Shown in pieces: positions 55,338 through 63,480 of a stretch of 64,000 nt of DNA. Source of the DNA: Sulfitobacter sabulilitoris (lineage in GTDB: Bacteria; Pseudomonadota; Alphaproteobacteria; Rhodobacterales; Rhodobacteraceae); assembly GCF_005887615.1 (NCBI RefSeq), contig NZ_VANS01000001.1:979415-1043414 (forward strand), read 5' to 3'. Both the position numbers and the translations under genes were made by a program. The notes beneath the pieces were generated by a model that was not told the origin of the DNA, did no database searches, and was given only the letters and a program-made list of their open reading frames with translations. Each line of letters opens with the position of its first letter. The stretch's first letter is position 1.

Positions 55338-55592
55338 TTACACCCGGTCTTTGTCGGTCTTGAGGTCGGTCTTTGGGTTCGTGCCCATATCCGTCCCCTC
55401 CGGCGGGGTCACGTCGCGCGCATCGACGGATTTCGCGTCCTGCTCTTCCTGACCTTCGCTGATGCCCTTCTTGAACGACGTGATGCCCTTGCCGACCTCG
55501 CCCATCAGGCTCGAGATCTTGCCGCGCCCGAAAAGGACAAGCACGACAACCGCGATCAGCAGAAGGCCGGGAAGGCCGATATTGTTCAACAT
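55338..55592 (-). CDS. tatA: Sec-independent translocase subunit TatA
   Basis: 84 residues from ATG 55592: the helix MLNNIGLPGLLLIAVVVLVLFGRGKI, the conserved FGRGKISSLMGEVGKGITSFKKG amphipathic stretch, and an acidic tail. It forms the pore-like oligomer of the Tat system. A longer frame upstream (to 55748) is not supported. tatA-tatB-tatC-DUF815 form one operon, opposite to the WYL regulator gene 221 bases away. Confidence 0.95.
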   Translation of the reverse strand: MLNNIGLPGLLLIAVVVLVLFGRGKISSLMGEVGKGITSFKKGISEGQEEQDAKSVDARDVTPPEGTDMGTNPKTDLKTDKDRV

Positions 55593-55750
55593 GATGAAAC
55601 TCCTGGAATTGCGTCTGAGGGGCCGGCGCGCGGCGCGGCCAATGATCCAAGGGTGTGATATGCCGTGCCGCGCCGATGCTAAAGCCCCGACAGGCCCGGA
55701 TTGCAGGGCGCAGCCCGTTTTTTGCCTCGGGCGAGCAGCAGCTCTCACAC

Positions 55751-55772
55751 AACTGACATGTTTTTGTCAGTT
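55751..55772. promoter_or_regulatory. Operator-like palindrome before the WYL regulator
   Basis: AACTGACA at 55751-55758 and TGTCAGTT at 55765-55772 are perfect 8-base arms with a 6-base spacer, 40 bases upstream of the regulator start. Its placement in the tatA/regulator divergent gap fits autoregulation by the helix-turn-helix protein. Confidence 0.55.
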
Positions 55773-55812
55773 TCTCTGGACCGGACCGGCCGACGCATGG
55801 CATAGATCGCCA

Positions 55813-56478
55813 ATGTCTCGCTCCGACCGCCTTCTCATGCTGATCGATGCGCTGCGCGACGGCGCGCTGCACCGCGCGGGCGATCTTGCCGCCCGTCTCG
55901 GGGTGTCGCAGCGAACGCTGTATCGCGACATCGACCGGTTGGTGGCCGCTGGCGTGCCGGTCACGGGCACGCGCGGGCTGGGCTACCGCCTCTCCGACGC
56001 GATCAGCCTGCCACCGCTCACACTGACCCTCGCCGAGGTCGAAGCCCTGCAACTGGGAATCGCCATCGTGTCCGAAGCAACCGACGACGCCCTGAAATCA
56101 GCCGCCCTCGGGTTGGCCGACAAAATCGACGCGGCGCTGCCGGACCGCACCGTGCCACAGGGCGCGGCCTGGGCCCCGGCCCTGTCGCCTTTTGCCAACT
56201 CGGCCCGCGGGATTTCCCATATGCCAACGCTCCGCGCCGCCATCCGCGCCCGGCAAAAACTGCGCGTCGTTCACACCGACGCGCAGGGCCGCGTCACGAC
56301 CCAGACCCTCCGCCCCCTGAGGCTCGAACACTGGGGCCGCATCTGGACGTTGACCGCATGGTCGGACACCCAGCAGGGCTTCGTCATCCTGCGCACCGAT
56401 CTGATCGATACCGCCGACGCCCTGCCCGAGTTGTTCGTCGACGAACCGGGCAAGACACTGGCCGATGCGCCCGCCTAA
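55813..56478 (+). CDS. HTH/WYL transcriptional regulator, YafY type
   Basis: 221 residues with an N-terminal winged helix (MSRSDRLLMLIDALRDGALHRAGDLAARLGVSQRTLYRDIDRLVAAG) and a WYL domain from about 135 to 205 (RARQKLRVVHTDAQGRVTTQTLRPLRLEHWGRIWTLTAW). WYL domains bind nucleic acid or nucleotide ligands. The start ATG 55813 gives the typical family N-terminus. It converges with a Lin0512-family gene, overlapping it by 4 bases. Confidence 0.88.
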   Translation: MSRSDRLLMLIDALRDGALHRAGDLAARLGVSQRTLYRDIDRLVAAGVPVTGTRGLGYRLSDAISLPPLTLTLAEVEALQLGIAIVSEATDDALKSAALGLADKIDAALPDRTVPQGAAWAPALSPFANSARGISHMPTLRAAIRARQKLRVVHTDAQGRVTTQTLRPLRLEHWGRIWTLTAWSDTQQGFVILRTDLIDTADALPELFVDEPGKTLADAPA

Positions 56479-56891
56479 TCCTTCTCTTGTTCTGAAATAT
56501 CCCCGCCGGAGGCATCGACCTCTTTCGGGTGCCAGCCCGTCAGCCGCCAGCCCGTCTGCGGCGGCAAGAACGCCTCGACGCTGGCCTGCGCGATCACGAT
56601 GGTGTCGCCACCGGGGTTTTCCACGTTCAACCCGCCCTTGACGCCGCGCACCTGCGCACGTCCGCGCGGCAGCCCCGCGCGCAACGCCTCAAGATCCAGC
56701 GCATCCGGATCCTGCACGCCCACCGTCACGGCCACGCGCATCGCGTCATGCGGTAATTCCAGCGCGCCAAACAGCGGCAGCGACGAATGGCGCAGCGCAT
56801 CCTCGATCGCGCGGGCGGCGGCCTTGGTGTAATCCATGCCGTGCAGGTCGTTGCCCATGCCCATCTCGATGATCACACGTTGCTCAGCCAT
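56475..56891 (-). CDS. Lin0512 family protein (second of a pair)
   Basis: 138 residues from ATG 56891. The sequence IEMGMGNDLHGMDYTKAAARAIEDALRHSSLPLFGALELP and the later VQDPDALDLEALRAGLPRGRAQVRGVKGGLNVENPGGDTIVIAQASVEAFLP fit the small Lin0512 family of unknown function. It overlaps the next gene upstream by 8 bases, and that gene encodes a paralogue. The last residues (EVDASGGDISEQEKD) are encoded by a copy of the dispersed palindromic repeat, so the natural C-terminus may have been shorter. Confidence 0.78.
   Translation of the reverse strand: MAEQRVIIEMGMGNDLHGMDYTKAAARAIEDALRHSSLPLFGALELPHDAMRVAVTVGVQDPDALDLEALRAGLPRGRAQVRGVKGGLNVENPGGDTIVIAQASVEAFLPPQTGWRLTGWHPKEVDASGGDISEQEKD
56495..56515 (-). 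repeat. Third copy of the 21-bp repeat, inside a coding end
   Basis: On the minus strand this reads ATGCCTCCGGCGGGG then ATATTT and differs at two positions from the copy at 35626-35646. It continues into CAGAACAAGAGAAG (to 56481), the core also seen at 27122-27144. It lies within the 3' end of a Lin0512 gene rather than between genes. Confidence 0.7.
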
Positions 56892-57243
56892 CTGTCCGCT
56901 CCGCGTCGCGTTCCATGTCAAAGGCCACCGACAGCGCCGCGTTGCACATGATCGTGGGCGCGCCGTCGCCGTCGGGCCGCGCGACATCCAGCCCGCCATG
57001 ATGCACCCGAATGTCCGGCGTGCCATAGGGAAAGACCGCGCGCACCGCGTCGACATCGACCTGGTCGGGCGCCTGCACGCCCAGATCGACGGTGATGCGC
57101 ATCGCGGACTTGTCGAATCCGAACAGCTCCGCAAGGTTGATCGAATTATGCCACAGCGCATCGCGCACCGCGCGCACCGCCGCCTGCGTATAGTCGCCGC
57201 GCCGCAGCGATGTTCCCATTCCGAATTCCGTCAGCAATCGCAT
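56884..57243 (-). CDS. Lin0512 family protein (first of a pair)
   Basis: 119 residues, MRLLTEFGMGTSLRRGDYTQAAVRAVRDALWHNSINLAELFGFDKSAMRITVDLGVQAPDQVDVDAVRAVFPYG. It is clearly paralogous to the downstream gene (GMG, DYT, AAxRAxxDAL and VGVQxPDxxDxxAxR at matching places). The two overlap by 8 bases and probably form a hetero-oligomer. Function unknown. It lies 25 bases downstream of an ABC ATPase gene on the same strand. Confidence 0.78.
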   Translation of the reverse strand: MRLLTEFGMGTSLRRGDYTQAAVRAVRDALWHNSINLAELFGFDKSAMRITVDLGVQAPDQVDVDAVRAVFPYGTPDIRVHHGGLDVARPDGDGAPTIMCNAALSVAFDMERDAERTDG

Positions 57244-57268
57244 GGTGCTACACCTCGTTCTTCACGTT

Positions 57269-58363
57269 TCAGTGCGGGTCCTTGGCGGTAAACACAAAAC
57301 ACTTGTCGCGCCGGATGGTCAGCCACATCACCGTTCCCGATTTGGGCAGGAACACGTTGGGCACGGTCACCTTCAACGTCGATCCGTCATAGTCCATGAC
57401 GAACTCCACAAGGCTTTCGTTGCCCATGAAGCGCGCCCGCTGCACCACGCCGCGCGCCGCCGTGCCATCGCTGGCGGTCGGTTTGGGCCCCGCGCCGGCC
57501 CGGTCGAAATCGATCCGGACATGCTGTGGGCGAAACACGATATCGACCTGCGTGCCATCGGGCACGCCGGGCGCCAGGAACCGGCCAAAAGGGGTCTGCG
57601 CCAGCGCGCCGGTCACGGTGGCGCGCAGCACGTTGGCGTCGGAAAAGAACGCCACCGCCGCGCGGTCCACGGGGCGGGTATAGACGTTGTAGGGCGCACC
57701 CTGTTGCACGATCTTGCCGTCGCGCATCAGCGCGATCTCATCGGCCATGCGCATCGCCTCGTCGGGCTCGTGGGTGACCAGCAGAACAGCGGTATCCTCG
57801 TCCTTGAGGATATTGAGCGTCTCGTCGCGGATGCCGTCGCGCAAGCGGTTGTCAAGGCCCGAGAACGGCTCGTCCATCAGCATGATCCGCGGCCGCGGGG
57901 CCAATGCGCGCGCCAGCGCCACGCGCTGCTGTTCGCCCCCCGACAACTGGTGCGGATAGCCATCGATGAACCGCAACAGGTCCACCCGCTCCAGCAGTTC
58001 GGTGACGCGCGCGCGTTTGTCCGCACGGCTCATGCCCTTGAGGCCGAAGGCAACGTTGTCGGCGACGCTCAGATGCGGAAACAACGCAAAGTCCTGGAAC
58101 ATGAGCCCGATTTCGCGCCGCTCCGGCGGGATGCGGAACACGGTGTCGCAAATCAGCCTGCCATCGACCCAGATCTCGCCGCTGTCCTGCATTTCGACGC
58201 CCGCGATCATGCGCAGGGTCGTGGACTTGCCGCAGCCCGACGGCCCCAGCAGGCAGGTCACCTGCCCCGGCATGATGCGCAGGCTGACGTCATCGACCAC
58301 CGCACGCCCGTTGAAGCTGCGGCGCAGATGCTTGATCTCAAGGCGCGGCGTCTGGTCTTGCAC
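57269..58363 (-). CDS. ABC transporter ATP-binding protein, FbpC/PotA-like
   Basis: 364 residues. The ATPase half has Walker A LLGPSGCGKSTTLR, Q-loop FQDFALFPHLSVADNVAFGL, signature LSGGEQQRVALARAL and Walker B IMLMDEPFSGLD; the C-terminal part is a TOBE-type domain (VDIVFRPQHVRIDF). Such subunits serve iron, polyamine or sulfate importers. No permease or binding-protein gene is adjacent; the neighbours are a sodium symporter and the Lin0512 pair. The partner and substrate are therefore unknown. Confidence 0.88.
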   Translation of the reverse strand: MQDQTPRLEIKHLRRSFNGRAVVDDVSLRIMPGQVTCLLGPSGCGKSTTLRMIAGVEMQDSGEIWVDGRLICDTVFRIPPERREIGLMFQDFALFPHLSVADNVAFGLKGMSRADKRARVTELLERVDLLRFIDGYPHQLSGGEQQRVALARALAPRPRIMLMDEPFSGLDNRLRDGIRDETLNILKDEDTAVLLVTHEPDEAMRMADEIALMRDGKIVQQGAPYNVYTRPVDRAAVAFFSDANVLRATVTGALAQTPFGRFLAPGVPDGTQVDIVFRPQHVRIDFDRAGAGPKPTASDGTAARGVVQRARFMGNESLVEFVMDYDGSTLKVTVPNVFLPKSGTVMWLTIRRDKCFVFTAKDPH

Positions 58364-58415
58364 GCGGGCGGCCCCCTCTTGCGGTATCCGATTAATTCAC
58401 TCGGGAAACGGGCTA

Positions 58416-59774
58416 TCAGCCCTTCCGCGCGCCCGCAAGCACCGCCGCGAAGCCAAGCCCCAGCACCACCAGGCAGATCGCCAGCAATTGCTCGTACTTG
58501 TGCCCCTCCGGCAGGATCGCGGCGACACTGGCCCAGCCGCGCGCGAAATAGGCGAAGGCCCCGACCATCGCCGCACCGAAGGCGCACAGATAGGCCCACA
58601 GCGCCACGCGCCGTCCCATCACCAGCCCCACGATCAGGACGGGAGTGAGAAACATCGACGCCGTCCCCGACACCGCCACCGCGTCAAAGAGCGTGGCATT
58701 GCCCCACAGGGTCAGCAACGTCCCCAGCCCCATGAACGCCACCATCACCATCCGCCCGCCCGCCAACGACCGCGTGGCAAGGCCCAGTTCCTCGACCACC
58801 AGCCGCGCCGAGGACGCCAGCGCCGAATCCAGCGTGCTGAGTGCCGACACCAGCAGCGACACCATCAGCGCCACGAAGACCCAGGTCGGGAACATCACGG
58901 CCCATGTGCCGATCAGTTCACCTTCGTAGGTGGCGCCCATCAGGCTGGCGTGAATGCCGAAAAAGCCGAAGGCGACGATACACAGCGTCGAGATCCAGAA
59001 GGCATGCAGGAACGACCGGCGCGTGGTGTCGGCATCGGCCAGAAACCCGCGGTCCATCATCACCGGGTCATGCGCGGGATAGGAAAACACCTGGAGAAAC
59101 GCGACCACCAGGAGCACCCAGCCATTGTAGGCCCCCGACACCCCCGGCGCGGTGATCACAGCCCCCAGAGAAAACCCGGGGCTGGCCACCAGCGCGACAA
59201 AGGCGATTGCGAAAACCACCAGAAACACCAACATCTGCACCACGTCCGTGCGCAGCGCGGCACTCAGCCCGCCCCATGCGGAATAGCCCAGCCCCAGCAG
59301 GGCCACGACCACGATTGCCGTCGTGCCGCTGCCTGCCAGCACGGCGTTAAAGATCAGCCCCACCACCAGAAGGTTGGCGAAGACCTCCGACAAGAGCCGC
59401 AGCGCGATCACCAGGTTGTAGCATCCCGTCCCGACCCCGCCAAAGCGCGCACCGAGCCAATCCTGCACTGACATCGCTCCGCCTTGGCGCAGGCGACCGA
59501 CGATGAAACCGCCGGTCAGGAACGACCCGTAATAGGCCGCGTAGGCCAATGTGCCCGCGATACCGTAGTAATAGCCCAGGATCGCCGCGTTCATCAGCGA
59601 TCGGGCGAAAATCCACGTCGTCACCTGGCTCAGGACCAGCATCCACAGGCCCGGCGCGCGCCCGGCCAAGCCGCGCCCGCCAAAGAAACCATCGATCGTC
59701 GCGCGGCGCGGGGCGGCCAGCAGACTGGCCAGGATGATGGCGCCGAAAAGGCCGATCAGGATCGTTGGGGTCAT
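58416..59774 (-). CDS. Sodium:solute symporter family protein
   Basis: A 452-residue polytopic transporter of the SSS family with about 12-13 membrane helices. N-terminal features include TIDGFFGGRGLAGRAPGLWMLVLSQVTTWIFARSLMNAA and the LGYSAWGGLSAALRTDVVQMLVFLVVF block, where sodium- and substrate-binding helices lie. The start ATG 59774 follows AAAGGACC. The substrate cannot be told from the sequence. The ABC ATPase gene follows after 52 bases on the same strand. Confidence 0.85.
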   Translation of the reverse strand: MTPTILIGLFGAIILASLLAAPRRATIDGFFGGRGLAGRAPGLWMLVLSQVTTWIFARSLMNAAILGYYYGIAGTLAYAAYYGSFLTGGFIVGRLRQGGAMSVQDWLGARFGGVGTGCYNLVIALRLLSEVFANLLVVGLIFNAVLAGSGTTAIVVVALLGLGYSAWGGLSAALRTDVVQMLVFLVVFAIAFVALVASPGFSLGAVITAPGVSGAYNGWVLLVVAFLQVFSYPAHDPVMMDRGFLADADTTRRSFLHAFWISTLCIVAFGFFGIHASLMGATYEGELIGTWAVMFPTWVFVALMVSLLVSALSTLDSALASSARLVVEELGLATRSLAGGRMVMVAFMGLGTLLTLWGNATLFDAVAVSGTASMFLTPVLIVGLVMGRRVALWAYLCAFGAAMVGAFAYFARGWASVAAILPEGHKYEQLLAICLVVLGLGFAAVLAGARKG

Positions 59775-59857
59775 GCGCAATGGGTCCTTTGGCTGTGGCC
59801 GATGTCGCGGGACGCTACCCGCCCCTCTTCGCCCCCGCCATATCCAATGCGCATGTC

Positions 59858-61036
59858 TTACGACAATGTGATGCGCGCTAGCGGTGCGGCGCGGTGTCCG
59901 CAGCCTGCACATCGAAGGTGGCTGTCGCCCGGTCCGCGCCGTTGACCTGCAGCGTCAGGCAATGCGGACCGGGGTGCAGGCGGACCGGGGTGCAGGCGGA
60001 ACGTGGTCGCATCGCCGCGCATCCGGTGGCGTTTGGTCACGATCAGGGGGGCGCCGGGCCCCGCACTGCCTTGCCGCAGCTTGAACACCTTTTGCACCGG
60101 CCCCTTGCCGGGCCGGTGAAAGCCGATGCGGTAATCCACCAGAACCGGGGTCCGGTCGGGCGCGTCGATCCGGACCTCGAAGTCCAGCATCTCGCCGATC
60201 ACGACCCGAGGCGTGCGCAGCGCAAGCGTCACCGCGAGCTTTGCGTCGCGGCGAAAGCCCAGATACGCCAGCGCCGCCCGGTCGCCTCGCCGGATCAGCG
60301 TGCGAAGCGCATGGCGTTCGATCCAGCCCAGCTCGTCCGCGTCCTGCACCGCCCGCTCGCGCCACTGCGCAAGCCGTGCCAGAACAAGATCAGGCCGGGT
60401 TTTCGAAATATCGTTCAGATGGTTGGCGACCGACCGTGTGACCGCGCGCGACCGATCGGCATGCAGCCTGTCCAGCAGCGGCAGCGTCTGCCCGGGCGCA
60501 AGATCAAGCGCCGCGGCCCATGGCAACCGCGGACGCGTGCCTTCGCTGACCAGGCGGCGGACGTGATAGTTGTCATCCTCGGCCCAGCAGGCCAGCCGGG
60601 CGAAACTCTGCCGGGGACAGTGTTGCAGGAACGGCCGGATATAAAATTCCATCGAAAAGCGCTTGGTCGCGGCATGGATCAGGTCGAGCGCGCGCGCGCA
60701 ATGGCCGTCCAATCCGTAGCGCACCGCCAGAACGCCGGGAACCGCGTGAATGAACTGTCCGAAATCGTCATCCGTGCGCGCAGGGTCGAGCATGGGTGGC
60801 ATCGCCGCCTCAAGCTGATCGGCCATCGTGGGGAAATCGCGCGCCAGATAAGGCTCAAGACAGTCGGCAAGCCAATCGATGCACGCCAGCAAGGACCGTT
60901 CGTCCAGCCCCGCCAATGCCCTGCGCTGAAACGCCGCCGCGTCGAACCTGGGCAGGACGGCGGCATATTCCCCTGCCAACTGCGCCACGCTTTGTGCGTT
61001 GAACAGCCGGGTCTTGAGCGAATACCCCCCTGCCAC
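59858..61036 (-). CDS. DNA alkylation repair-like HEAT protein, C-terminus shifted
   Basis: 392 residues from GTG 61036. Most of the chain is a helical repeat protein of the AlkD-type (FSMEFYIRPFLQHCPRQSFARLACWAEDDNYHVRRLVSEGTRPRLPW, RSVANHLNDISKTRPDLVL), followed by a beta domain. A perfect 16-base tandem duplication shifts the frame after about residue 352. Without it the chain would continue FRLHPGPHCLTLQVNGADR and end with a TAG at 59878-59880, giving 380 residues. The present tail is an out-of-frame, Arg/Pro/Gly-rich extension. It lies 3 bases after an SDR gene. Confidence 0.82.
   Translation of the reverse strand: MAGGYSLKTRLFNAQSVAQLAGEYAAVLPRFDAAAFQRRALAGLDERSLLACIDWLADCLEPYLARDFPTMADQLEAAMPPMLDPARTDDDFGQFIHAVPGVLAVRYGLDGHCARALDLIHAATKRFSMEFYIRPFLQHCPRQSFARLACWAEDDNYHVRRLVSEGTRPRLPWAAALDLAPGQTLPLLDRLHADRSRAVTRSVANHLNDISKTRPDLVLARLAQWRERAVQDADELGWIERHALRTLIRRGDRAALAYLGFRRDAKLAVTLALRTPRVVIGEMLDFEVRIDAPDRTPVLVDYRIGFHRPGKGPVQKVFKLRQGSAGPGAPLIVTKRHRMRGDATTFRLHPGPPAPRSALPDAAGQRRGPGDSHLRCAGCGHRAAPLARITLS
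59965..59996 (-). repeat. 16-bp tandem duplication causing a frameshift
   Basis: CGGACCGGGGTGCAGG occurs twice in a row, at 59965-59980 and 59981-59996. Since 16 is not a multiple of three, one extra copy changes the reading frame of the gene on the minus strand. Exact identity of the copies points to a very recent slippage event or a sequence error. Confidence 0.95.
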
Positions 61037-61039
61037 GGC

Positions 61040-61819
61040 CTAGATCGTCATATTCGTGGCCCCACCGTCGAGCAGAAGGTTCTGCCCGACGATGAACCCC
61101 GCATGGACAGAGCACAGGAACGCGCAGGCGGCGCCGAATTCTTCGCGCGTGCCATACCGCCCGGCAGGGATCGTGGCCGCACGGTCGGCGCGGGCCTGCT
61201 CCAGCGTGATGCCCTTGGCCTTGACCACCCCGCCATCCAACGCATCGGCGCGGTCGGTCGCGTGAATTCCGGGCAGCAGGTTGTTGATCGTGACCCCCTT
61301 GCCCGCCACCTGGCGGCTGGTGCCCGCGACATAGCCGGTCAGCCCGGCGCGCGCCGAATTGCTGAGCCCCAGAACCCCGATCGGGGCCTTGACCGATTGC
61401 GAGGTGATGTTGACCACACGGCCCCAGCCGCGGTCCATCATCCCCGGCACCAGCGCCTTGATCAGCGCGATCGGCGTCAGCATGTTTGCATCCAGCGCCT
61501 TGATGAAATCCTCGCGCTCCCAATCGTGCCACATTCCGGGCGGCGGGCCGCCGGCGTTGTTGACCAGAATATCGACCGCGCCCGCGGCCTCCAGCACCAA
61601 TTGCCGCCCCTCGGGCGTTGTGATGTCGGCGGCGACGGTCGTGACCTCGACGCCATGCGCGTCGCGAATGGCCTGTGCCGAAGCGTCCAGCGCCTCTGCT
61701 CCGCGGGCATTCATCACCAGATCGACACCCGCCGCCGCCAATGCCTCCGCACAGCCAAGGCCCAGCCCCTTGGATGAGGCGCACAGCAGCGCCCGTTTTC
61801 CCTTGATCCCCAGATCCAT
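61040..61819 (-). CDS. SDR family oxidoreductase with altered active site
   Basis: 259 residues from ATG 61819 with GGGAGA upstream. The nucleotide motif is CASSKGLGLGCAEALAAAG and the NNAGG motif is present (ILVNNAGGPPPG). At the catalytic position the usual YxxxK is missing: the segment reads GLSNSARAGLTG, with Ser and Arg where Tyr and Lys are expected. The C-terminus (GQNLLLDGGATNMTI) is standard. Relatives with the same change exist in alphaproteobacteria as I recall, so the variation is probably ancestral. Substrate unknown. Confidence 0.84.
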   Translation of the reverse strand: MDLGIKGKRALLCASSKGLGLGCAEALAAAGVDLVMNARGAEALDASAQAIRDAHGVEVTTVAADITTPEGRQLVLEAAGAVDILVNNAGGPPPGMWHDWEREDFIKALDANMLTPIALIKALVPGMMDRGWGRVVNITSQSVKAPIGVLGLSNSARAGLTGYVAGTSRQVAGKGVTINNLLPGIHATDRADALDGGVVKAKGITLEQARADRAATIPAGRYGTREEFGAACAFLCSVHAGFIVGQNLLLDGGATNMTI

Positions 61820-61970
61820 CGCCACGTCTCCCTTTATGCGTCGTGCCAAGGCTTAGCATCCGGCGCGATGGATTTGCCAGCAAAACACCCGATGATTGAC
61901 CGCAAATCGCCACAGTCTTACCGTAAATTACCAGTGTTCGTTCTCTCGTTTCCAAGGTCAGGCCACCAGC

Positions 61971-62993
61971 ATGTCACATCCCCGTTCCCATCGACCGGCA
62001 CCCGCGCAAAGCGTGCCGGTCTATTCCGCGGCAGACGTGACGGCGCTTTTCGGCGCGAACATGGGCGATCCGCTCGGCTTCGCATCGGAGTTGGTTCTTG
62101 ACGACATCTACACGCTCGCGCCCGGCGCCTCCCCCAGGCGCCTGTCGATCCAGGCCCGCAGCGACGGCGCGTTCAACGTGGCTCCGGACACCGAAACCGG
62201 GCATCCGGGCGCCATCGTGCATCTGGATTGCGCGATTACGCTGATGCCCACCGATGGACAGGTGTCCGATGCGCTGGTGCTGGTCGAAGTCGATGCGCAG
62301 GGTGATGTGCTGCAGGTCTATCTGCTGCCGCTCGTGCCGCTCTACCCGCGCATCGAATACCGGCTTGTGGGCATCGATACCGAGGGCGCGCGGCGCACCT
62401 TCGGGCAGGTCGCCTGCGTCTCGTTTACCCGCGGCACGCACATCACGCTGGGCTCGGGCGAACAGCGCCGGATCGAGGATCTGACACCGGGGGACCGGAT
62501 CCTGACCCGTGACGACGGCGTTCAGCACCTGCGCTGGATCGGTCAGTCGACCGTGCGCGCGGTGGGCGAATTTGCCCCGATCCGCATCCGCGCGGGCACG
62601 CTCAACAATGACCGCGACCTGATCGTCAGCCCCGACCACCGCCTGTTCATCTATCAACGGCAGGACCGCCTTGGCGCGGGCCGGTCCGAACTGCTGGTCA
62701 AGGCGCGGCATCTGGTGAACGGCTCTTCCGTCACCGTGCAGGACGGCGGCTTCGTCGACTATTTCCAGCTTTTGTTCGACGGGCACCAGATGATCTATGC
62801 CGAAGGCATCGCCGCGGAATCCATGCTGATCGACACGCGCACGAAATCCGTTCTGCCCGACACCATGTCGCGGGCGCTTGGCGATGTGATTCCCGGTCAC
62901 TCGGATCTGCCGCATGCGGGGCTGGACGTGCAAAAACGTCTGCTGGACCGGCCCGACGCCGCCGAACTGCTGCGCCGGGCCTCGTCGCGCTAG
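61971..62993 (+). CDS. Hint-domain protein (second copy), Ser at nucleophile position
   Basis: 340 residues from ATG 61971. The first 140 residues are a beta-rich N-terminal domain ([56 protein letters not shown]). The Hint domain reads [44 protein letters not shown]; the CFxxGT position is Ser151 (Cys149 is two residues earlier). Later blocks [13 protein letters not shown] and [22 protein letters not shown] are typical Hint_2. It is divergent from the SDR gene across 151 bases. Confidence 0.82.
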   Translation: MSHPRSHRPAPAQSVPVYSAADVTALFGANMGDPLGFASELVLDDIYTLAPGASPRRLSIQARSDGAFNVAPDTETGHPGAIVHLDCAITLMPTDGQVSDALVLVEVDAQGDVLQVYLLPLVPLYPRIEYRLVGIDTEGARRTFGQVACVSFTRGTHITLGSGEQRRIEDLTPGDRILTRDDGVQHLRWIGQSTVRAVGEFAPIRIRAGTLNNDRDLIVSPDHRLFIYQRQDRLGAGRSELLVKARHLVNGSSVTVQDGGFVDYFQLLFDGHQMIYAEGIAAESMLIDTRTKSVLPDTMSRALGDVIPGHSDLPHAGLDVQKRLLDRPDAAELLRRASSR

Positions 62994-63000
62994 CGCCGGA

Positions 63001-63363
63001 TCAGTAAAAGAACTCCTCGCGCACGATCTTGCCGTCGCGGACGTGGTACACGCCGACTTCTTTCATGTCGAACGCCCTGCCGCTGGCTTTTTCGGTGCCC
63101 TGCGCCTCGAAGATGATGGCGAACCGGTCGTCGCCGTGCAGCATCGGGTCGCTGACGCTGCTGCCCGTGACCTCCATCGCGCTGTCCCACCAATCGTGTT
63201 TGCCCTTGATGGCTTCCAATCCCTTGGTCTCGCGGCCCTGACCCTGCATGTCCTGCGCCTCGACCGATACGGCGTCCGGCGCATAAAGATGGTCCAGGTT
63301 TTCCTTGGCGCGGCCTTCGCGGCACCCTTCGACCAACGCGTCTGCGATCTGTTTGATATCCAT
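63001..63363 (-). CDS. NTF2/SnoaL-like small protein
   Basis: 120 residues from ATG 63363, preferred over ATG 63369 because GAGGGA is then 6 bases upstream. The alpha+beta pattern ([36 protein letters not shown], then [40 protein letters not shown]) is the NTF2/SnoaL-like fold, a cone-shaped pocket used by many small enzymes and binding proteins. No ligand is evident. It converges with the Hint gene 7 bases away. Confidence 0.8.
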   Translation of the reverse strand: MDIKQIADALVEGCREGRAKENLDHLYAPDAVSVEAQDMQGQGRETKGLEAIKGKHDWWDSAMEVTGSSVSDPMLHGDDRFAIIFEAQGTEKASGRAFDMKEVGVYHVRDGKIVREEFFY

Positions 63364-63480
63364 CAACATTCCCTCATAGGTTGTTCACCCTCTGTTCCAT
63401 CCTACCCCAAACCCGCGAGTCGCAAAAGCCGCAGCCTGGCGCGGCTTGCGCCCGAAGGTCTGCGTGGATATATGCCAAAC

